In this document: in pieces, positions 29,339 to 34,280 of the stretch | How the letters are laid out: each line of letters opens with the position of its first letter | Position numbering within the stretch: the stretch's first letter is position 1 | From: Candidatus Bathyarchaeota archaeon | GTDB lineage: Archaea; Thermoproteota; Bathyarchaeia; RBG-16-48-13; GCA-020355125 | NCBI GenBank assembly: GCA_026015035.1 | Contig: JAOZHB010000032.1 | Coordinates: 1-34,280, forward strand | Direction of reading: 5' to 3' | DNA length: 34,280 nucleotides | Program-made: the position numbers and the translations under genes | Notes under the pieces: generated by a model | Told to the model about the DNA's origin: nothing | The model's input: the letters and a program-made list of their open reading frames with translations, nothing else | Databases searched by the model: none

Positions 29339-29593
29339 CTTATAGTCACTATAACAACTAGCTGGCTGAGTCAATATACTTGGTGTAAAGATGAAGGTTC
29401 AATACGTGATGCAGAGATTAACCTAAGAAAGTACGTTAACGCCATAGCAAGCTAAAGCTAGCTAGGATCGTACGTTTCTAAATGTATCCTTCATTCCAAT
29501 GAATTAACCATTTACATAGACTTTATGCCGTCTTTTAGCTTATTTCAGCTATGAATATTAACTACCTTCGGTGTTACCTAAGGAAAACTGGGG

Positions 29594-30865
29594 ATGGTTC
29601 TCATGGGCATGACGATTAGTGAAAAAATTTTAGCCACCGCTTCAGGGAAAGAATCGGTATCGGCTGGTGAAATCGTTTGGGCCGAGCCGCGTACTATTTT
29701 GGCCCATGACATTTCTGGGGTCGGCGCCAGCCTCTACATTAAAGAACACTTTGGAGAAGCAAAAGTTAAGTATCCTGATAGGATCGTGTTGGTAGAGGAT
29801 CACTACGTACCGTGCAGAAACAAGGACGCAGCGAACAACATCAATATTCTTGAACAATTCGCAGCAGACAACGGCATATCGCGATATCACCGATGGGGGC
29901 TGGAAACCAATTACGGTGTATGTCATGTACTGCTCCCTTACGAGGGACATGTCCTTCCCGGAACCTTAGTGATAGGTGGAGATTCCCATACCTGTACCCA
30001 CGGTGCAATGGGTGCTTTAGCAACAGGTTGCGGAGAGATCGATATCGGTAACGCCATGATTACTGGCGATTTATGGTTTCGTGTTCCCGAAACCAAGCAA
30101 TTCGTCCTTGAAGGAACGCCAGATGATGTCACCATGGCAAAGGACGTGATTCTTCACATAATCGGTACCGTGGGGAGCAGTGGCTCCATCTATAAAACTG
30201 CGGAGTTTACAGGATCCTATGTGACGGACCTTAATATCGATGAACGACTCACGCTTTCTAACATGGCTGTCGAGATGGGGGCAAAAAGCGGTCTGATCGC
30301 CACCGACCAAAAAACCATAGACTTCGTAAAAGCAAGAACACGTGAATCCTTCGACGTTGTGAGAAACGATGAGAACGCCGACATTGAACACCAATTATTT
30401 GATTTAGATGATTTAGGACCGATCGTTGCAACACCATATTCCCCTGAAAACGCTGTGCCAGTAGAAGACGTGGAGGGAACCCCCATCGACCAAGCCGTCA
30501 TATGTGCATGTACTGGCGCGAAATACACGGATCTAAAAGCCGCTGCCGAGCTTTTAGAGGGTAAAACCGTAAACGTTAGGACGGCCGTTTTACCCGCTAC
30601 CCAAGAGATCTACCGGCAGGCACTTACCGAAGGCTTATTGGAGATCTTTGCGAATGCAAATATCACCGTTGGACCGCCTACCTGCGGACCATGTTTAGGG
30701 GGCAACATGGGCGTCTTAGGTGACGGTAAAGTCTGCATCAGTACCTCTAATAGGAACTTCGTTGGCCGCATGGGAAGCAAGACCTCGATGACCTACTTAG
30801 CGTCGCCTCGAACGGTTGCAGCATCGGCCGTAAAAGGTTATATCTTCGATCCGAGACGAATTTAG
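29594..30865 (+). CDS. Aconitase/isopropylmalate isomerase-family large subunit, diverged
   Basis: GGDSHTCTHGAMGALATGCGEIDIGNAM; cluster Cys contexts ICACTGAKYTDL and PTCGPCLGG. Confidence 0.88.
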   Translation: MVLMGMTISEKILATASGKESVSAGEIVWAEPRTILAHDISGVGASLYIKEHFGEAKVKYPDRIVLVEDHYVPCRNKDAANNINILEQFAADNGISRYHRWGLETNYGVCHVLLPYEGHVLPGTLVIGGDSHTCTHGAMGALATGCGEIDIGNAMITGDLWFRVPETKQFVLEGTPDDVTMAKDVILHIIGTVGSSGSIYKTAEFTGSYVTDLNIDERLTLSNMAVEMGAKSGLIATDQKTIDFVKARTRESFDVVRNDENADIEHQLFDLDDLGPIVATPYSPENAVPVEDVEGTPIDQAVICACTGAKYTDLKAAAELLEGKTVNVRTAVLPATQEIYRQALTEGLLEIFANANITVGPPTCGPCLGGNMGVLGDGKVCISTSNRNFVGRMGSKTSMTYLASPRTVAASAVKGYIFDPRRI

Positions 30866-30886
30866 CAGTCGAACAGAAGGGACCTG

Positions 30887-31435
30887 ATGAGTATGGAACG
30901 AGTGCTGAAGGGACGTGCGTACGAGCTCAGTGAGGACGTTCGCGACAACGTAAACACGGATATCATTATCCCGCCAGAAAACCTCATGCGGTTTGACCGT
31001 GAATATTTAGGACAGCACGCAATGGATGGCTTACCGAGTTTGGAGTCGGGAGCTTTCGCCGCCCAAGTCGGTGAAGGGTTCAATATCCTCGTTGCCGGCG
31101 AAAATTTTGGCTGTGGTTCCATGCGAGCCCATGCCGTCTATGCCTTGGGTGGGGCCGGTGTAAAAGCCATCATCGCAACATCCTACGCACGGACATTCTA
31201 CCGAAATGCTGTGAATTGCGGGTATTTAGTGCCCCTCCTCGTCGAGCCTGATGCTGTCAAACTAATCCATTGGGGCGACCGACTGGAAGTCGATTTAACT
31301 AACAACGAAGTAAGGAATGTATCCAAAAATGAAGTCTATTCCACAAAACCGTTCCCGAAAGTGATTGGGGACATCATTGACGTTGGCGGCTTAGCTGAAT
31401 ACAACAAACGCAGATTACTGGCCAAGAAGGCTTAG
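30887..31435 (+). CDS. Aconitase/isopropylmalate isomerase-family small subunit, diverged
   Basis: DNVNTDIIIPPENL, ENFGCGSMRAHAVYAL, YARTFYRNAVNCGYL. Confidence 0.87.
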   Translation: MSMERVLKGRAYELSEDVRDNVNTDIIIPPENLMRFDREYLGQHAMDGLPSLESGAFAAQVGEGFNILVAGENFGCGSMRAHAVYALGGAGVKAIIATSYARTFYRNAVNCGYLVPLLVEPDAVKLIHWGDRLEVDLTNNEVRNVSKNEVYSTKPFPKVIGDIIDVGGLAEYNKRRLLAKKA

Positions 31436-31455
31436 GCCAACCCCTGCTCAAGTAG

Positions 31456-31465
31456 AGCGCGCGCT
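31456..31465. repeat. GC palindrome AGCGCGCGCT
   Basis: Direct reading; in the gap before the DgoD-like gene. Confidence 0.9.
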
Positions 31466-31496
31466 AGACGATGAACGGTAAACGAGGTAAGAATAC

Positions 31497-32618
31497 ATGA
31501 AAATTACGCGGTTGGAAACGTTTCTGGTTAAACCCCGTTGGTTGTTTTTAAAGGTTCACACAGATGAGGGTTTGATTGGATTAGGGGAACCACTTCTTGA
31601 AGGCCGTGCATTGACCTGTGCAACAGCGGTTTCCGAACTCGAACCCTATCTTATCGGCAAAGACCCAACAAGGGTCATGCACCACTGGCAGGCAATGTAT
31701 CGACATGCCTTTTACCGCGGTGGACCGATCCTGACCAGTGCCCTTTCAGGCGTGGAGCAAGCACTATGGGATCTCACTGGAAAGTCGTTAGGCGTTCCTG
31801 TCTATAAATTACTCGGCGGACCACTGCGAAGTCGGATTCGATGTTATGCGCCGGCTCGTGCCGACTCTGAAGAAAGTGCGGTGAAAAACGTTAAGGCTCT
31901 AGTGAAGGAAGGTTACACTGCTATTAAAACGGGTGTCCCTGGTAGGCAAAGGAGTCGAATTATAGAGACAAAGGATTTTGTGGATCGCGCAGTCTCAATC
32001 TATGCAGCTATGAGAGAGGCGGCTGGTCCAAAAGTTGATATTGCCATAGACTTTCATGGAGCAGTAAATCCTCAAACATCTCTACTTTTAATAAAGGCAT
32101 TGGAGCCATACCAGCCCTTTTTCATAGAGGAGCCTGTTCAGTGCCAGAACGTTGATGTTTTAGCAGAATTAGTGCGTAAGACCCACATTCCTATAGCTAC
32201 TGGTGAACGGGTCTTTACAAAATGGGGATTCCGAGAACTTTTGGAGAAGAGAGCAGCTTCTATACTGCAGCCAGATCTATCCCATGCTGGGGGAATTTTT
32301 GAGTGTCGGATTATCGCTGGTATGGCTGAGAGTTACTATGTTGGGATAGCACCCCACTGTCCCCTGGGGCCAATAGCGAGAGCTGCATGCTTACATCTTG
32401 ATGCGTCAATCCCCAACTTTGTGATTCAGGAGAGGGGATCCTTTGGTGTTGGCTATTTGAAAGAGCCGTTTCTTCACAAGAAAGGGTTCTTACCGCTTCC
32501 GAAGAACCCTGGCTTAGGCATTGAATTAGATGAAGATGCGATGGAGGATAAGATTGGACATAATTGGTTAAACAGAGAATCATATAGTGCAGATGATGAA
32601 TCAGTCATCGATTGGTAA
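31497..32618 (+). CDS. Enolase superfamily galactonate dehydratase-like (DgoD-like)
   Basis: DFHGAVNPQTSLLLIKALEPYQPFFIEEPVQCQN, TGERVFTKWGFRELLE, QPDLSHAGGIFECR, IAPHCPLGPIA. Confidence 0.87.
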   Translation: MKITRLETFLVKPRWLFLKVHTDEGLIGLGEPLLEGRALTCATAVSELEPYLIGKDPTRVMHHWQAMYRHAFYRGGPILTSALSGVEQALWDLTGKSLGVPVYKLLGGPLRSRIRCYAPARADSEESAVKNVKALVKEGYTAIKTGVPGRQRSRIIETKDFVDRAVSIYAAMREAAGPKVDIAIDFHGAVNPQTSLLLIKALEPYQPFFIEEPVQCQNVDVLAELVRKTHIPIATGERVFTKWGFRELLEKRAASILQPDLSHAGGIFECRIIAGMAESYYVGIAPHCPLGPIARAACLHLDASIPNFVIQERGSFGVGYLKEPFLHKKGFLPLPKNPGLGIELDEDAMEDKIGHNWLNRESYSADDESVIDW

Positions 32619-32966
32619 TTATGCCTCCATGCGTGTAGATGAGATTAATCGCATAAGTAACTTCCAACTCCACTCAATTTTTTACTGGATACAGATTGAT
32701 CCTCCCCCGATTTTATACTAGTGTTGTCATCAAGAAACTTTCTATTGGGAATAAGTAACAGCTAGTTAGGTTAGAGTATACTAGAAGACGTTTCCACTCA
32801 TGTAGTCGGTGCAGTATGCAGCGAATTCGAAAGGCAAGTGTTATTTATCGACCCTTATTATGCCCATAATTGCTACTGCTTTGCATTCTGAAGTAAATGG
32901 AATGAATCTGGCTGGTATAAAGAACGTTTATGTGTCGGGAGTCGGCACATATTTGATACGGAGAGT

Positions 32967-33986
32967 ATGGCTTTGATGAAAATCTCGATTCAATCAAGAC
33001 CTCCTACAGATAGCTACTTGAGATGGGCTTCACAGATGGGAGTAGACTGCTTAGACGCTGTGTCTTTACCGGGAGTCAATCAGGTGGGCGCTGCCGGAGG
33101 GCAAGGATGCGCTGACCTAGAAAAGCTTCTGAAATTGAGGCGTTGGATCCGATCATTCGGCCTTGACATGAATCGCGCTAGCTTACCAAACGTTAGCAAG
33201 TTTATGCTGGGTCAACCCGGCGGCGACGAGCAGGTCGAGAACGCGTGCAAAACTTTGAAGGTCTTGGGCGAGGCCCAGATCCCTATAGCTCGACCCACCT
33301 TCGCCACCAGCTCTGGGGTGTGGCCGGAGACCCATGGAGTGCCTCGGGAGTGGCCCACGACAATACCGATGCGTAGCGTGCATAGAGGGGGATACTTGAT
33401 GCGAGGATTCGACTTGGCAGCGATGAGAACTCATATGGCGGAGACGGGGGTTGATCGGACAGAAGTACTGCCTGAGGCGTGGTGGTCTCGGGTGGAGGAG
33501 TATTATGGGCGGCTCATTTCCCTCGCCGAAGAGTGTGGTGTGAAGATCGCGATGCACCCATCCGACCCGCCAATGCCCGACGCCCCTTTCAGCGGCCTGG
33601 GATACCATCACGTCCTTGATCTGCGTCCCAGCCCGAACAATGGATTACTCTACTGTGTGGGCACAAGATGTGAGGCAGGAGGCACCCGAATGGTCTTGGA
33701 TGAGATCAATCACTTCGGCAGGAAGGGCAAGATCTTTCTAGTGCACTTCAGAAACGTCAGGGGCAGCCTCGCATCAACCGGGGCCTTCGAAGAGGTTCTC
33801 CTCGACGATGGCGATATGAATATGTTCGAAATCCTCTTGGCGCTGCAGAAGATCGGATACGACGGCTGCTTAAACCCGGACCACACCCCGATATTAAAGG
33901 GGGGCACTCCTGAAAGACGGATGGCTTTGTCGTACTCGGTTGGTTACCTTAAGGCGCTCCTAGCCGCATTGGCAGCGCTTCCATAA
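32967..33986 (+). CDS. Mannonate dehydratase (UxuA)-like TIM-barrel enzyme
   Basis: AMHPSDPPMPDAPF, YCVGTRCEAGG, FLVHFRNVRGS...FEEVLLDDGDMNM, LNPDHTP. Confidence 0.82.
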   Translation: MALMKISIQSRPPTDSYLRWASQMGVDCLDAVSLPGVNQVGAAGGQGCADLEKLLKLRRWIRSFGLDMNRASLPNVSKFMLGQPGGDEQVENACKTLKVLGEAQIPIARPTFATSSGVWPETHGVPREWPTTIPMRSVHRGGYLMRGFDLAAMRTHMAETGVDRTEVLPEAWWSRVEEYYGRLISLAEECGVKIAMHPSDPPMPDAPFSGLGYHHVLDLRPSPNNGLLYCVGTRCEAGGTRMVLDEINHFGRKGKIFLVHFRNVRGSLASTGAFEEVLLDDGDMNMFEILLALQKIGYDGCLNPDHTPILKGGTPERRMALSYSVGYLKALLAALAALP

Positions 33987-34147
33987 CCACACCCCTTTCC
34001 TAAGCTTTTCGTATCCGAAGACCTGCCAAGACACTCCTCTCGCGCGCATAATCGCTAAACCGCTGATAACTGCTATGCGTGTTGCTTCGTTCTTCAAATT
34101 CAGAGTACTTTTTAAAGGGTCTTCACCTTAAGATATAGTGATGTGTT

Positions 34148-34280
34148 ATGACTGTTTTAGCTGTCGCAAAGGTTAGTAAAAAGTACAGAATTACCCTGCC
34201 AATAGAGGTTAGAGACTTCCTCAACGTGTCAGAGGGCAATAACCTTCTCTTCTTCACAATAGAAGGCGCAAAAGGACGAG
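34148..34280 (+). CDS. AbrB/SpoVT-like DNA-binding protein, truncated by window end
   Basis: ATG at 34148 translates MTVLAVAKVSKKYRITLPIEVRDFLNVSEGNNLLFFTIEGAKGR, open to window end. Confidence 0.75.
   Translation, partial: MTVLAVAKVSKKYRITLPIEVRDFLNVSEGNNLLFFTIEGAKGR

Noticed and set aside
3153-29466. TAGC arrays as a CRISPR array or insertion-sequence ends
   Set aside because: No regular spacers, no long repeats, no transposase or cas genes, no target-site duplications seen.
1-34280. tRNA or rRNA genes
   Set aside because: No cloverleaf-like GTTCRANNC arm with matching acceptor stem or rRNA signature recognised by eye; a tRNAscan-SE/Infernal run would be decisive.

Overview
This window looks like an archaeal (Bathyarchaeia/Thermoproteota-like) chromosome segment. 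The support is archaeal-type DtdA, an Nre-family repair protein, TATA-like promoters and Shine-Dalgarno sites. It encodes about 28 credible genes. Metabolic genes: an AOR/4Fe-4S/MoaD-like module; three ThDP-dependent (acetolactate-synthase-like) enzymes; two enolase-superfamily sugar-acid dehydratases; a UxuA-like mannonate dehydratase; and a diverged two-subunit aconitase/isopropylmalate-isomerase-like enzyme. Other genes: an Nre DNA-repair protein next to an SPL-like radical SAM protein, a YyaL/DUF255 protein, a ZIP transporter, DtdA, an MFS transporter, a GNAT protein, and a minus-strand cluster of ATP-cone/coiled-coil/PH-GRAM-like/zinc-ribbon, helical, and SPFH/zinc-ribbon proteins. The strongest unexplained signal is noncoding. 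About 6 kb of intergenic DNA carries two recurrent palindrome classes. One is (TAGC)n-type arrays in which stop codons (TAG, TAA, TGA) recur every 4 nt, closing all three frames and often both strands. The other is AGC(GC)nGCT palindromes. No tRNA, rRNA, CRISPR array or insertion sequence was recognised. All family calls come from reading the translations, with no database search.
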